Positions 8,174 to 17,278 are shown, counted from the stretch's first letter. The stretch: 51,875 bases of DNA from SXMI01 sp964391365 (GCA_964391365.1 CAYMKW010000005.1:1-51875); one strand, 5' to 3'. The notes: generated by a model from the sequence alone, not told the origin. Made by a program: numbers and translations.

Positions 8174-9049
8174 GTGGATGAGCACAGCGATGCGTCCGGC
8201 AGTCACCGTACGGTGGTGCTCACCGGTGGCAACGCCGGGATCGGACGGGCCACGGCCGAGGAGCTGGCCCGACGAGGCGACCGGGTGGTGCTGGGGTGCC
8301 GCAACCCGACCTCGGCCGAGTCCGCGGTGGCGGACCTCCGAAGGCGCACCGGGTCGGAGCTGATCGAGTGGCGCCCGCTCGACCTGGCCGACCTGACCTC
8401 GGTCCGGGCGTTCGCCGAGTCGCTCCGCGACCTGGACCGCATCGACGTTCTGATCGCGAACGCCGGCCTGGTCCTGGACCGTCCGCAGCGCACCGCCCAG
8501 GGTGTGGAGGCCACCTTCGGCACCAACCACCTGGGCCACTACCTGCTCGCCGACCTCCTCGGCGAGCAGCTCCTCGCCGCCGGTCGTGCCCGGATCGTGC
8601 TCGTCGCATCGCTCGCCCACGCCGGGGCGGTCGGCGGCATCCGGTGGGACGACCTCGAACGGGACGGCCGCTACTCGACCTGGCGCTCCTACGGCGAGTC
8701 GAAGCTCGCCAACATCCTCCACGCCGAGGCCCTCACCCGGCGCTTCGCAGGAACCGGGGTGGTCGCCAACTCGCTGCACCCGGGCGGCGTCCGCACGGGC
8801 TTCGCCAAGGACGGGGACACCTCGGGGCTGACGGCCCGCCTCGTCGAGCTCGGGAGCTTCGCGCTCATCTCCGCCGAGGAGGGCGCCCGCACTCCGGTCT
8901 TCCTGGCCACCGACGAGCAGGCCGGGCGGATCAGCGGCCGCTACTGGTACCGCTGCCGTCGCTCCCGCGTCCTGCCGTGGACCCGGAGGACGGGCGACGT
9001 GGAGGAGCTCGTGCGCCGTTCCGACGAGCTCGTCGCCCGGCTCGGCTGA
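8174..9049 (+). CDS. Short-chain dehydrogenase/reductase (retinol dehydrogenase-like)
   Basis: A 291-residue classical SDR with the cofactor motif TGGNAGIG, the structural NAG in IANAGLV, catalytic Ser in VASLAHAG, and YGESK carrying the catalytic Tyr and Lys. The motif order and the NHLGHYLL segment resemble the retinol/protochlorophyllide dehydrogenase-like branch common in actinobacteria; the substrate is unknown. A strong GGAGGGGG ribosome-binding site precedes the GTG start at 8174. It lies 33 bases after cofE on the same strand and may be co-transcribed, but nothing shows a role in F420 metabolism. It converges on the LLM oxidoreductase with only 4 bases between. Confidence 0.88.
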   Translation: MDEHSDASGSHRTVVLTGGNAGIGRATAEELARRGDRVVLGCRNPTSAESAVADLRRRTGSELIEWRPLDLADLTSVRAFAESLRDLDRIDVLIANAGLVLDRPQRTAQGVEATFGTNHLGHYLLADLLGEQLLAAGRARIVLVASLAHAGAVGGIRWDDLERDGRYSTWRSYGESKLANILHAEALTRRFAGTGVVANSLHPGGVRTGFAKDGDTSGLTARLVELGSFALISAEEGARTPVFLATDEQAGRISGRYWYRCRRSRVLPWTRRTGDVEELVRRSDELVARLG

Positions 9050-9053
9050 ACGC

Positions 9054-9929
9054 TCAGCCGGCCGCGTACCGGCCGATGTGCTCCTCGCCGAAGGCGAGCA
9101 CGGACTCGACCTGGTGGTCGAGTGATTCGACGTCGCCCGGCCGGTAGAACCACGGGCACACCATCGCCTCGGTCACGCCGATGTCGGCCATCCGCTGGAA
9201 GCCCGACGCCTCGAAGGCGTCGGTGCACAGCGCCTTGATCTCGAACGGTTCGTCGGAGCGACCGAACTCGCGGCGGAGCGCGTCGAGGCGGGGGACGACG
9301 TCGGCCACCTCGTCCGTGGTGTTGGCCACCGAGATCCAGCCGTCGCCGGCCCGCGCGGCGCGACGGAGGCCCGGCTCGGAGAGTCCACCGACGTAGATGG
9401 GCACGGGCGCGCTCGGGACCGGCCGGACGATCAGCCGACCGAAGTCGTAGTGGCGACCGTGGAACTCGACGAACTCACCGGTGCAGACGAGCCGGATGAT
9501 CTCGATCGCCTCGTCGGTCCGGGCGCCGCGGGTGCGCATGTCCTTGCCGAGCCACTCGAACTCCTCGGGGATCCACGACAGCCCGACACCCAGTCCGACC
9601 CGTCCGTCGGCCATCGCCGCGGCCGACGAGACCGTCTTGGCGACCAGGAGTGGGTCCCGGATGCCGAGCTTCAGGACGTTCGTGAAGAAGCGGATCCGTT
9701 CCGTGACCGCCGCCATGGCGGGAATCGCCACGAACGGATCGAGGAACGGGGTGTCGGCCGCCCAGAAGCGACCACCGTCGGCGGTGTAGGGGTAGTCCGC
9801 CGACACCTGCTCGGGGAAGAACACCGACTCCGGGACGGCGACCGAGGTGAAGCCGGCCTGCTCGGCGGCGCGTGCGAGCGGCAGGAAGTGCTCCGGTGGG
9901 AGCATCGGGAGGGCGACGGAGAAGTCCAC
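9054..9929 (-). CDS. F420-dependent LLM class (luciferase-like) oxidoreductase
   Basis: This 291-residue TIM-barrel protein has LLM hallmarks: LARAAEQAGFTSVAVPES, the segment RIRFFTNVLKLGIRDPLLVAKTVSSAAAMADGRVGLGVGLSWIPEEFEWLG in order, then VPIYVGGLSEPGLRRAARAGDGWI near the cofactor phosphate site. Such actinobacterial proteins usually use reduced F420, which fits the neighbouring cofD-cofE genes, but FMN cannot be excluded and the substrate is unknown. The GTG start at 9929 lies 4 bases after the TGA of the upstream SDR, so the two form a minus-strand pair. Confidence 0.87.
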   Translation of the reverse strand: MDFSVALPMLPPEHFLPLARAAEQAGFTSVAVPESVFFPEQVSADYPYTADGGRFWAADTPFLDPFVAIPAMAAVTERIRFFTNVLKLGIRDPLLVAKTVSSAAAMADGRVGLGVGLSWIPEEFEWLGKDMRTRGARTDEAIEIIRLVCTGEFVEFHGRHYDFGRLIVRPVPSAPVPIYVGGLSEPGLRRAARAGDGWISVANTTDEVADVVPRLDALRREFGRSDEPFEIKALCTDAFEASGFQRMADIGVTEAMVCPWFYRPGDVESLDHQVESVLAFGEEHIGRYAAG

Positions 9930-9933
9930 CTCG

Positions 9934-10683
9934 TCAGGCCAGGGTGCCGCCGTCGACCTTCACGCAGGTGCCGTTCACGTGCGAGGCGTCGTCGGAGGCG
10001 AGGAAGGCGATGGTGCTGGCGACGGTCTCCGGTCCCCGCTGCCGGTCGAGCGCCATGATCCGGTACACGAGCTTGGGGTCGGCCCCATCGGGCAGCTCGA
10101 AGGCCTGTTGGATCGGCGTGAGCACCGATCCGGGAGCGACGCTGTTGCAGCGGATCCCCTGCTTGCCGAACTCCACGGCGAGGGTCTGGGTGAGCGCGAA
10201 GACGCCGCCCTTGGAGGCGGAGTACGAGACGGTCCACGGGTGACCCGCCAGGGCGGCCGTCGAGGCGGTGTTGACGATGTTCCCGCCGGAGGCCAGCAGG
10301 TGGTCGAGGGCCTCCCGGCACATGAGGAACGTGCCCGTCAGGTTGACGCCGATGATCCGGTTCCAGTCGTCGAGCGTGGTCTGACGCAGATCCTTGAACT
10401 GCAGGATGCCGGCGACGTTGACGAGCACGTCCAGACGCCCGAACTGCCCGACGGTCGAGGCGACCACGTCGGCCACCGAGGCCTCGTCGCTCACGTCACC
10501 GACCTGGGCGAGCACCTCGGATCCGGCGTCACGGCAGGTACGAGCGGTCTCCTCGAGCCCCTCGGCGGCCACGTCGGTCAGGGAGAGGGTGGCCCCCTCC
10601 GACGCCAGCCGCTCGGCGGTCGCCCGACCGATGCCCGATGCCGCCCCGGTGATCAGCACGACCTTGTCTGCGAACCGTTCCAC
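9934..10683 (-). CDS. Short-chain dehydrogenase/reductase (glucose/3-oxoacyl-ACP reductase type)
   Basis: A 249-residue classical SDR: ITGAASGIGRATAERLASEGA for NAD(P) binding, VLVNVAGILQF, catalytic Ser in NTASTAALAG, YSASKGG with the catalytic Tyr/Lys, and the usual C-terminal IAFLASDDASHVNGTCVKVDGGT. The frame is open upstream to 10914, but similarity begins at GTG 10683, which has AGGGGG close before it; GTG 10686 is an equally possible start. The substrate is unknown. It precedes the LLM oxidoreductase and the two may act in one redox pathway. Confidence 0.87.
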   Translation of the reverse strand: MERFADKVVLITGAASGIGRATAERLASEGATLSLTDVAAEGLEETARTCRDAGSEVLAQVGDVSDEASVADVVASTVGQFGRLDVLVNVAGILQFKDLRQTTLDDWNRIIGVNLTGTFLMCREALDHLLASGGNIVNTASTAALAGHPWTVSYSASKGGVFALTQTLAVEFGKQGIRCNSVAPGSVLTPIQQAFELPDGADPKLVYRIMALDRQRGPETVASTIAFLASDDASHVNGTCVKVDGGTLA

Positions 10684-10772
10684 CACGCCCCCTGGGTCGT
10701 CCGTTCCGTCCACCTGACGGGACGTCAGATCATAGGCCCCGGGCCACGGGGTGCCGCCCCCGGCGGGGCACC

Positions 10773-11792
10773 TCAGTCGGTGGCGACGTCGTCCGCGTCC
10801 TCGGACGAGGCGTCCGGGGCGGTCACTGACGCGTCCGGGGCGGACCGGGGCGGACCCCGGAACCAGTCGAGCACGGCGGCGGAACCGGTCGACAGGTCCG
10901 TGAAGGGCTCCCACCCCAGATGGATCCGGGCCCGCCCGGCATCGAGCGCCGAACGGGCCAGTTCACCCGGTCGGGCCGGGGCGAACTCGGGTTCCAGGTC
11001 GACGCCGGCGGCGGCGGCCATCGTCGAGTACAGGTCCACCACCGAGGTCTCCCGGCCGGTGCCGATGTTGCAGAGCAACCCGCTCCCCCGGTCGGCCGAC
11101 CGGACGAAGGCGTCCACGACGTCGTCCACGTAGACGTAGTCGCGGGTCTGCGACCCGTCGCCGAAGATGCGGCACGGCTCGCCCGTCAGGAGGCGACCAG
11201 CGAAGATCGCGACGACGCCGGCCTCGCCGTGAGGGTCCTGCCGGGGTCCGTACACGTTCGCCAGTGCCAGCGACGTGTACTCGAGCTGGTGGAGCTCCCG
11301 GTAGGTGTGCAGGTAGTCGGTGACGACCTTCTTGGACACGCCGTAGGGCGAGACGGGCGCCTGGGCGTGCGCCTCGCCGACCGGCAGATCGGCCGGGTCG
11401 ACGTCGCCGTAGATCGTCCCACCCGACGAGGCGAAGACCACCTTCCTGGCGCCGGCCCGACGAGCCCCCTCCAGGACGTGGAGCGACCCGATGACGTTGA
11501 TGCGGGCGTCGAGCGCCGGATCGGCGACCGACACGCGCACGTCGATCTGGGCCGCGAGGTGGAACACCACGTCCGGAGCGCGCCGCTCCACCACCTCGAT
11601 GGTCGCGGGGTCGCAGATGTCCAGCTGGTGGAAGTGGAACTCGTGCTCCCGGTCGGCCCGGGCGGACGAGAGGTTGGCCAGTCGACCGGAACTCAGGTCG
11701 TCGATGACGTCGACCGCCCAGCCCTCGGCGAGCAGACGGTCGACCAGGGTCGACCCGATGAATCCGGCACCGCCGGTGACGAGTGCCTTCAC
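10773..11792 (-). CDS. NAD-dependent epimerase/dehydratase (UDP-glucose 4-epimerase-like)
   Basis: A 339-residue extended SDR with GGAGFIGS at residues 7-14, the active-site stretch ASSGGTIYGD (residues 121-130) and the catalytic pair Y150/K154 in SPYGVSKK. NVYGPRQDPHGEAGVVAIF and GDGSQTRDYVYVDDVV are typical of GalE-like NDP-sugar 4-epimerases. After the conserved domain there is a disordered tail of about 25 residues rich in Ser, Asp and Ala. Its GTG overlaps the stop of the upstream nucleotidyltransferase (GTGA, 11789-11792), so the pair probably act together in sugar-nucleotide supply. Exact substrate is not determinable. Confidence 0.87.
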   Translation of the reverse strand: MKALVTGGAGFIGSTLVDRLLAEGWAVDVIDDLSSGRLANLSSARADREHEFHFHQLDICDPATIEVVERRAPDVVFHLAAQIDVRVSVADPALDARINVIGSLHVLEGARRAGARKVVFASSGGTIYGDVDPADLPVGEAHAQAPVSPYGVSKKVVTDYLHTYRELHQLEYTSLALANVYGPRQDPHGEAGVVAIFAGRLLTGEPCRIFGDGSQTRDYVYVDDVVDAFVRSADRGSGLLCNIGTGRETSVVDLYSTMAAAAGVDLEPEFAPARPGELARSALDAGRARIHLGWEPFTDLSTGSAAVLDWFRGPPRSAPDASVTAPDASSEDADDVATD

Positions 11793-12808
11793 GCCGACGC
11801 CCAGGACTCCGGGCCCGGGAACCGCCCACCCTCGGCACGGGTGTCGTCGGGAACGACCTCGTCGTAGCCCACGACCGTTCCACCGGAGAGTGACGACCCG
11901 GCCCCGATCACCGCTCCCGCTGCGACGACCGAGTCGACCACGGTCGCGCCGGCGAGGACCTGGACGCCGTCCATGAGCACGGACCCCCGGACCGTGGCGC
12001 CGTCGGCCACCAGGGACGACGCCCCGACGAAGGACCGCTCGACGGTGGCACCCGGATCCACGACCGCACCGTCGGCCACCGCCTCGACGGAATCGCCGGT
12101 CCTCCCGTCGAGCAGGTCGCGGTGGACCTGCAGGTAGGCATCGGGCGTCCCGGCGTCGATCCAGTAGCAGTCGGACTGGATGCCGAACACCGAACCGTCG
12201 CGCACCAGTTCCGGGAAGACCTCACGTTCGATGGAGACCTTCCGGCCGGGAGCCACCCGCTCCAGCACGTCGGGCTCCAGCACGTAGGTGCCGGCGTTGA
12301 TCCAGTTGCTCGGTGCGGTCCCCGGCTCGGGCTTCTCGATGAACGCCTCGACGCGTCCGTCGGCGTCGAGCGGAACCACGCCGTACCGGGACGGATCGTC
12401 GACGGGCGTCAACGCGATGCTCGCCAGCGCGCCCCGCTGCTCGTGGGACCGCCACAGCTCCGCCACGTCGAGGGAGGTGAGCACGTCACCGTTGACCGCC
12501 ACGAAGCGCTCGGTGATCCCGGCCTCCCGGGCGGCGAACGCGATCGCTCCGGCCGTGTCGAGCGGCTCCGGCTCGACCGCGTAGCGCATGCCCACGCCGG
12601 CGCAGGTTCCGTCCGGGTACTGCTCCAGGAACGCATCCGGCTGGTAGCCCAGCGACAGGACGACCTCGGTGACGCCGGAGGCGCCGAGGTGGGCCACCAC
12701 CCGCTCGATCATGGGAACGTGCCCGACGGGGAGGAGCTGCTTGGGAACCCGGAGGGTCAGCGGGCGGAGTCGGGTCCCGAATCCGCCGACCAGGACGACG
12801 GCCTGCAC
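11789..12808 (-). CDS. Mannose-1-phosphate guanylyltransferase-like sugar nucleotidyltransferase
   Basis: This 339-residue enzyme has the nucleotidyltransferase signature VLVGGFGTRLRPLT at the N-terminus with PKQLLPVGHVPMIE, the sugar-binding EPEPLDTAGAI, the metal-binding NGDVLT and WINAGTYVLEP. The C-terminal third (residues about 240-325) has hexapeptide-type repeats (DGAVVDPGATVERSFVGASSLV) that form a left-handed beta helix. The pattern matches actinobacterial ManB/ManC-type GDP-mannose pyrophosphorylases. If so it would feed the Gmd-Rmd branch; glucose-1-phosphate specificity is the main alternative. It is three bases downstream of the unknown anchored protein and overlaps the epimerase start. 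Confidence 0.85.
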   Translation of the reverse strand: MQAVVLVGGFGTRLRPLTLRVPKQLLPVGHVPMIERVVAHLGASGVTEVVLSLGYQPDAFLEQYPDGTCAGVGMRYAVEPEPLDTAGAIAFAAREAGITERFVAVNGDVLTSLDVAELWRSHEQRGALASIALTPVDDPSRYGVVPLDADGRVEAFIEKPEPGTAPSNWINAGTYVLEPDVLERVAPGRKVSIEREVFPELVRDGSVFGIQSDCYWIDAGTPDAYLQVHRDLLDGRTGDSVEAVADGAVVDPGATVERSFVGASSLVADGATVRGSVLMDGVQVLAGATVVDSVVAAGAVIGAGSSLSGGTVVGYDEVVPDDTRAEGGRFPGPESWASA

Positions 12809-12811
12809 GGC

Positions 12812-13621
12812 TCAGCCACCCGGCGACGGCGGCGCGGTCGTCGCCGGCGCGGTCGTGCTCGGCTCGCCACCGGCGACCGTCGTGCTCGGGGCGGTCGTGC
12901 TCGGCTCGCCACCTGCGACCGTCGTGCTCGGCGCACCGCCGGCGACGGTCGTGGCGGGGGCACCGTTCGACTCCGGGTCGGACAGAGCGGCCACGGTCGG
13001 CGGGAGCGCCGGCGTCTGACCCTCGGGAACGAACCCGAGCACCATGATCTGCCCGTCCTCGGTGAAGCGCACCTGGCCGATCCCGGTGGTCACGACACGC
13101 GGCTCGGAGTTCTCGTTGGCCTGCGGCGGCCAGACGAACAGGGCGACCCGGCCGTTCTGCGCCGGCTGACCCTCGACCGGCGGGCACGGCGCCCCCGTCG
13201 TGTAGGACACGCCCCCCGGCAGGGTGAAGGAGTTCTCGCCCAACTGGATCCCGACCGACTCGGCGAACTTCGAGAAGGTCGCCCCCTCGCCCGCCTCCTC
13301 GTCGTTCGACGGTGCGATCCGGATCAGGCCGTTGTCCAGGACCACGAACGGTCCCGTTCCGTCGCCGACGTTGGCCAGCTGGTCCTGGTAGCTCCCACAG
13401 ACGTCGATCCCGAAGGCGTCGAACCAGACGTCCTCGGTGGAGGGGACGACCGCAGCCGTCGACCGGCGGCTCTCACGGGCCAGGAACACGAACAGGACGC
13501 CGACCACCACGATCGCGACGATCAGGGCCGGGTAGGCCAGGTTCCTGCGCTGGCCCGGCGACCGGGTGACCCCGGCCTGCTGGACCCGCTTGATCTTCTT
13601 CGCCTGCGAGGCCTTTCCCAT
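12812..13621 (-). CDS. Membrane-anchored protein of unknown function with Thr-rich repeat tail
   Basis: A 269-residue protein in four parts: a basic N-terminus (MGKASQAKKIKRVQQ), one membrane anchor at about residues 30-47, an extracytoplasmic domain of about 150 residues and a low-complexity tail of repeated VAGG(A/E)PSTT units. The domain (DAFGIDVCGSYQDQL, then LDNGLIRIAPS, then ATFSKFAESVGIQL) reminds me of an uncharacterised actinobacterial family that usually carries HTHGDGLIHIHP, but the histidines are replaced here. I chose ATG 13621 over TTG 13633 because TAGGTT (13632-13637) gives a leaderless start for that ATG and overlaps the TTG. It is transcribed with the nucleotidyltransferase 3 bases downstream. 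Confidence 0.7.
   Translation of the reverse strand: MGKASQAKKIKRVQQAGVTRSPGQRRNLAYPALIVAIVVVGVLFVFLARESRRSTAAVVPSTEDVWFDAFGIDVCGSYQDQLANVGDGTGPFVVLDNGLIRIAPSNDEEAGEGATFSKFAESVGIQLGENSFTLPGGVSYTTGAPCPPVEGQPAQNGRVALFVWPPQANENSEPRVVTTGIGQVRFTEDGQIMVLGFVPEGQTPALPPTVAALSDPESNGAPATTVAGGAPSTTVAGGEPSTTAPSTTVAGGEPSTTAPATTAPPSPGG
12840..12960. repeat. Imperfect tandem repeats encoding the VAGG-PSTT tail
   Basis: Blocks built from GTCGTGCTCGG and GGCGACCGTCGTGCTCGG recur several times here, giving repeated VAGG(A/E)PSTT peptides at the C-terminus of the anchored protein. The tail is low complexity and probably a flexible wall-spanning linker. Boundaries are approximate. Confidence 0.7.
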
Positions 13622-13679
13622 ACGGCCGCTCAACCTAGCGGCTCACCGACGCGGCGGAGGAACCCTCCGATCGCCGCCC

Positions 13680-14927
13680 TCAGCCCCGCCGGAGCCACCG
13701 GTCCCGGCGGACCTCCTCGAAGAGCGCCTCGTAGGCCTCGGCGACAGCGGCGGGCGATGCCCACCCCTCGACGAACCGACGGCCGGCAGCCCCCGCAGCA
13801 GCCCGGCCGGCCGGGTCGTCGAGCAGCTGCTCGAGCGCTGCGGTGAAGGCGTCGGCGTCCTCCGGAGGTACGGCCACACCCGCCCCGGCGGACCGGACGG
13901 TCCGGGCGACCTCGGTGCCCTCGTCGACGCTGGCGAGCACGGGCCGGCCCGCCGCCAGGATCGAGTACAGCTTGGACGGAACGCTCGATCGGGCCAGCCC
14001 CCGACGGAGCGGCACCAGGTGCACGTCGCCCGTGGCCAGGACCTCCGGAAGGCGCTCGCGCGGCTGGGCCGGGACGAATCGGACGTTGTCGAGACCGGCC
14101 GCCGAGCGGACCACGTCCTCGAGCGCCGAACCTCCACCGTTCACGACGAACACGACGTCCTCGCGGTCACGCAGGCGTCGGGCGGCTTCGACGACGAGGT
14201 CCAACGACTGCGACATCCCGACGTTGCCCGCGTACATGACCACGAGACGATCACCCAGACCGTGCTCCTCCCGGTACGCCGTCGACCGGTCCATGACGAC
14301 GATTCGTTCGGTGTCGACGAAGTTGGGGATCACCCGGACCCGCTCCGGACGTTGCCCACCGAGCTTGGCCGCCACGTTCCGGCGCAGATCCTCGGACAGC
14401 ACGGTCACGGCGTCCGCACGCCGGTAGGACCAGCGCTCCAGGGCCGATGCGAGCGCGATCGCCCGCCGGCTGGTGATCGCGCCCAGCTCGACGGCCACAT
14501 CGGGGAAGACGTCCTGGATGTTGAACACGAACGGACGACCGCGGGTGACCGAGGCCAGCCAGCCGGTCACCCCGAGCGGCAACGGCGGTGACATGGCGAG
14601 GACGACATCGGGACGGATCCGCGTCGCGATGGCGGCCGCCGACGCCAGCGCCGTGAATCCTCCGAACGCCAACGCCCGGGCCGGGATGTTCCGCTTGTCC
14701 GTCGGGAACGGGTGCAGCCGGGTCACCGCACCCCACTCGGTCGACTCCGTGCGCCACCGGGCGCCCCGCCACTCGGGTTCGACGTCGTGCAGCCGGTACC
14801 AGGGCAGGGCCGTCACGACGTGCACCCGGTGGCCCCGGTCGGCGAGGGCCTCGACGATGGCGGTCGCCACCTCGCCGGTGGGTGCCGTGTCCGGGGCGAA
14901 GTGGGGGCAGACGACGAGCAGGTTCAC
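13680..14927 (-). CDS. GT4 family glycosyltransferase (WcaI-like)
   Basis: A 415-residue GT-B glycosyltransferase. The N-terminus NLLVVCPHFAPDTAPTGEV is the donor/acceptor entrance typical of WcaI/WbuB-like enzymes; VVLAMSPPLPLGVTGWLASVTRGRPFVFNIQDVFPDVAVELG and ALERWSYRRADAVTVLSE follow in sequence order. The nucleotide-binding half has VVMYAGNVGMSQSLDLVVEA and the late PSKLYSILAAGRPVLASVDEGTE, where the usual EX7E region lies. Such enzymes transfer a sugar to a lipid-linked or nascent glycan; the sugar is not known. GTG at 14927 overlaps the stop of the next GT upstream (GTGA), so it ends a chain of three coupled GT4 genes. Confidence 0.87.
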   Translation of the reverse strand: MNLLVVCPHFAPDTAPTGEVATAIVEALADRGHRVHVVTALPWYRLHDVEPEWRGARWRTESTEWGAVTRLHPFPTDKRNIPARALAFGGFTALASAAAIATRIRPDVVLAMSPPLPLGVTGWLASVTRGRPFVFNIQDVFPDVAVELGAITSRRAIALASALERWSYRRADAVTVLSEDLRRNVAAKLGGQRPERVRVIPNFVDTERIVVMDRSTAYREEHGLGDRLVVMYAGNVGMSQSLDLVVEAARRLRDREDVVFVVNGGGSALEDVVRSAAGLDNVRFVPAQPRERLPEVLATGDVHLVPLRRGLARSSVPSKLYSILAAGRPVLASVDEGTEVARTVRSAGAGVAVPPEDADAFTAALEQLLDDPAGRAAAGAAGRRFVEGWASPAAVAEAYEALFEEVRRDRWLRRG

Positions 14928-16081
14928 GGTCGCACCCCGGCGGCGGTGCGGTAGGCCTCGAGCAGGCCACGACCCGTCCGGTCGGGCCCGCCGGAGCGGG
15001 AGTGGGCGAACGCCCGGTCGACCGCGTCGCCCCGCGTCGTCGGATCCTCGTCGAGCACGTCCACCATGGCCGAGGTCCACCCTGACACACCGCCCGGGTG
15101 GACGACGTCCTCCGGGCGGGCGACCTCGGTCAGGGAGCCGGCGTCGGACGACAGCACCCGGACGCGCCGGACCATCGCCTCGAGCACGGGAAGCCCGAAG
15201 CCCTCGTAGGTCGACGGGACGACGACCACATCGGCCCGGTCGAACAGCGCGTCGAGCTGCCCGGCCGGGATCCGGCCCGTCCGCAGCACCCGGCCCGAGA
15301 GGTCGGGTCGGGCACTTCGCTCGGCGACCGCCGGGTCCAGGGGGCCCGGTCCCCCCGTGAGCACGAGTCGCGCCTCGGGGTGCCGCTCCAGGACACCCGC
15401 GAACGCGTCCAGCAGGAGCAGGTGACCCTTGTGGGCGTACGGGACCGCCGGGTAGAGCACGACCCGGTGCCCGTCGAGTTCCGCCGCCAGCCGATCGTCC
15501 GGCTCCTCGGCGGTCCGGGTCGGATCCACCTCGGGGACGGTCCAGGGCACCACCCGGAGCGGGGTGTCCGCCGGCAGGCCGTGGTGGCGGACCCGCTGGG
15601 CCGTGAACTCGCTGGGGACGACGACCACGTCGGCGACCCGGAGCGAACGGGCGGTCATGGCCCGCAGGTACGTCCGCTTGGCCAGCGAGAAGTTGGCGGG
15701 AAGGTCGAGTGGCTGCAGGTCGTGGACGGTCAGGACGATCCGCCCCGGGTGTCGCAGGGGCACCACGCCACCGGCGTGGTGGACGACGTCGGCGCCGAGG
15801 TCGACGGCCCGGTCGGCGAGCCAGGTCTGATCCGAGAGGACCCGTCGGACCTTCGAGGTCCCGGCGAGCGGAGCGACCTGCGCCGGGAACCGGTCCACCA
15901 GGTCCGGGTGGGCCTCGACGAACGGGGCCAGCACCGCCAGGTGCACCTCGAGGTGATCGGATGCCGCACCGGCGTCGTCGAGGACGCCGGCGAGCGAGCG
16001 GAGCGCCGCCGTGGTCGACTCCTCGCTGCCGCCGACGACGCCGGGCACCAGCCAGGTCAGGTTCACCAGCACGGTCGTCAC
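14924..16081 (-). CDS. GT4 family glycosyltransferase (mannosyltransferase-like)
   Basis: A 385-residue GT-B glycosyltransferase with PGVVGGSEESTTAALRSL near the N-terminus, VVHHAGGVVPL, VLTVHDLQPLDLPANFS and VVVVPSEFTAQRV in the acceptor half. The donor half has VVLYPAVPYAHKGHLLLLDAF, VLTGGPG and the EX7E-type sequence STYEGFGLPVLEAMVRRV. Homologues are commonly annotated as mannosyltransferases of envelope polysaccharides; the donor here is not proven. It is linked by 4-base overlaps at both ends (16078-16081 and 14924-14927) to the flanking GT genes, implying one polycistronic message. Confidence 0.87.
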   Translation of the reverse strand: MTTVLVNLTWLVPGVVGGSEESTTAALRSLAGVLDDAGAASDHLEVHLAVLAPFVEAHPDLVDRFPAQVAPLAGTSKVRRVLSDQTWLADRAVDLGADVVHHAGGVVPLRHPGRIVLTVHDLQPLDLPANFSLAKRTYLRAMTARSLRVADVVVVPSEFTAQRVRHHGLPADTPLRVVPWTVPEVDPTRTAEEPDDRLAAELDGHRVVLYPAVPYAHKGHLLLLDAFAGVLERHPEARLVLTGGPGPLDPAVAERSARPDLSGRVLRTGRIPAGQLDALFDRADVVVVPSTYEGFGLPVLEAMVRRVRVLSSDAGSLTEVARPEDVVHPGGVSGWTSAMVDVLDEDPTTRGDAVDRAFAHSRSGGPDRTGRGLLEAYRTAAGVRP

Positions 16082-17229
16082 CGGCGGCCTCCCGCGTTCG
16101 ACCCCGAGAGCACGTCCCGGTAGGCGGCGAGCACGCCGTCCGCAGCGGCGGACCAGGTGAACGAGCCGGCCCGCAGCGGGCCGGCGGCCCGCAGTCCCGC
16201 AGCGAGCGTCGGATCGTCGAGGACCCGGGCGATCGCCGCGGCGAGCGCGTCGGCATCACCAGCCGGCACCCGGAGCGCAGCGTCGCCGGCGACCTCGCCG
16301 CAGGCCGTGTCGCCGGTCGTCACGACCACGGCGCCCGCCGCCAGCGACTCCAGCACCGGGAGCCCGAACCCCTCGGCGAGCGAGGGCAGCACCACCGCGG
16401 CGGCGGCGCGCTCGAGCGCGACCAGCTCGGAACGGTCAACGTGACCGGTGCGGACCACCGGCCCGGGAACGCCGGCGAGCCGACCGGCGTCGGCGTCGCC
16501 CCACCCGGTCGGACCGGCGACCACCAGGGTCAGGTCCGACCGGCCGAGCGCGACGAGCGCCTCGGCGAGGACCGCCAGGCCCTTGCGGGGCTCGGCGGTC
16601 CCGACGAAGCACAGGAACTCACCGTCGACTCCGTGGCGGCCGAGCACCTTGGCGGTCTCGTCCTCGCTCGGTCCGGCCACCGGCCGGGACCCCCACGGGA
16701 CGACCCGGAGCCGATCGGCGTCGAAGCCGTGCGCCAGGCACTCCCGCCGGGTCGCCTCGGACGGGACGAGCACCAGGTCGGCCCGCTCGGCGATCGATGC
16801 GAGCCCGCGCCGCATGAGCGACGCGCCCCGCCCCGTGAACCACTCCGGGTGCGTCAGGGGCAGTACGTCGTGGACGGTGGCCACCATGGGCACCCGATCG
16901 CGGGGCGGCGTCACGGGAACGGTCACGTGGACCAGGTCGGCACCGCGCACCGATCCGGTCCAGCGCGGCCGACCCGTCCAGGTCCACGCGTCGTAGAGGA
17001 GCGGGAGCCCGACCGGCAGGTGACGGACCGGCACCCCCTCCAGGCCGGCCGGCATCGGGGCCGAGGACCGTGGCGCGACACCGACCAGGTCCACCCGGCC
17101 GGACGACCTGAGCTCGGCCACCAGGTCGAGGACGGACGTGGCGGTACCGCCCGGCACCCGGTGCCAGCACTGGGTCACACCGATGGCGACCGTCGGTCGG
17201 CCGGCGGTTCGGTGCTCGGGATCGTCCAC
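16078..17229 (-). CDS. GT4 family glycosyltransferase
   Basis: A 383-residue GT-B enzyme: WHRVPGGTATSVLDLV at the N-terminus, LVHVTVPVTPPRD, VATVHDVLPLTHPEWF, LVPSEATRRECLAHG in the first half. The second half has FLCFVGTAEPRKGLAVLAEAL, PVVRTGHVDRSEL and the EX7E region SLAEGFGLPVLESLAAGAVVV. It is the first of three coupled GT4 genes. GTG at 17229 follows a GAGACT hexamer (17236-17241) by six bases, suggesting its own leaderless promoter despite the ugd gene 49 bases upstream. Specificity is unknown. Confidence 0.87.
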   Translation of the reverse strand: MDDPEHRTAGRPTVAIGVTQCWHRVPGGTATSVLDLVAELRSSGRVDLVGVAPRSSAPMPAGLEGVPVRHLPVGLPLLYDAWTWTGRPRWTGSVRGADLVHVTVPVTPPRDRVPMVATVHDVLPLTHPEWFTGRGASLMRRGLASIAERADLVLVPSEATRRECLAHGFDADRLRVVPWGSRPVAGPSEDETAKVLGRHGVDGEFLCFVGTAEPRKGLAVLAEALVALGRSDLTLVVAGPTGWGDADAGRLAGVPGPVVRTGHVDRSELVALERAAAAVVLPSLAEGFGLPVLESLAAGAVVVTTGDTACGEVAGDAALRVPAGDADALAAAIARVLDDPTLAAGLRAAGPLRAGSFTWSAAADGVLAAYRDVLSGSNAGGRR

Positions 17230-17278
17230 GTCCCGAGTCTCGCGGAGCCCGGAGCCGCCGACGCGGCACCGGCGGGAC

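Noticed and set aside
13622..13633. TTG start at 13633 for the anchored protein
   Set aside because: It overlaps a TAGGTT box and adds only four residues; ATG 13621 fits the leaderless pattern.
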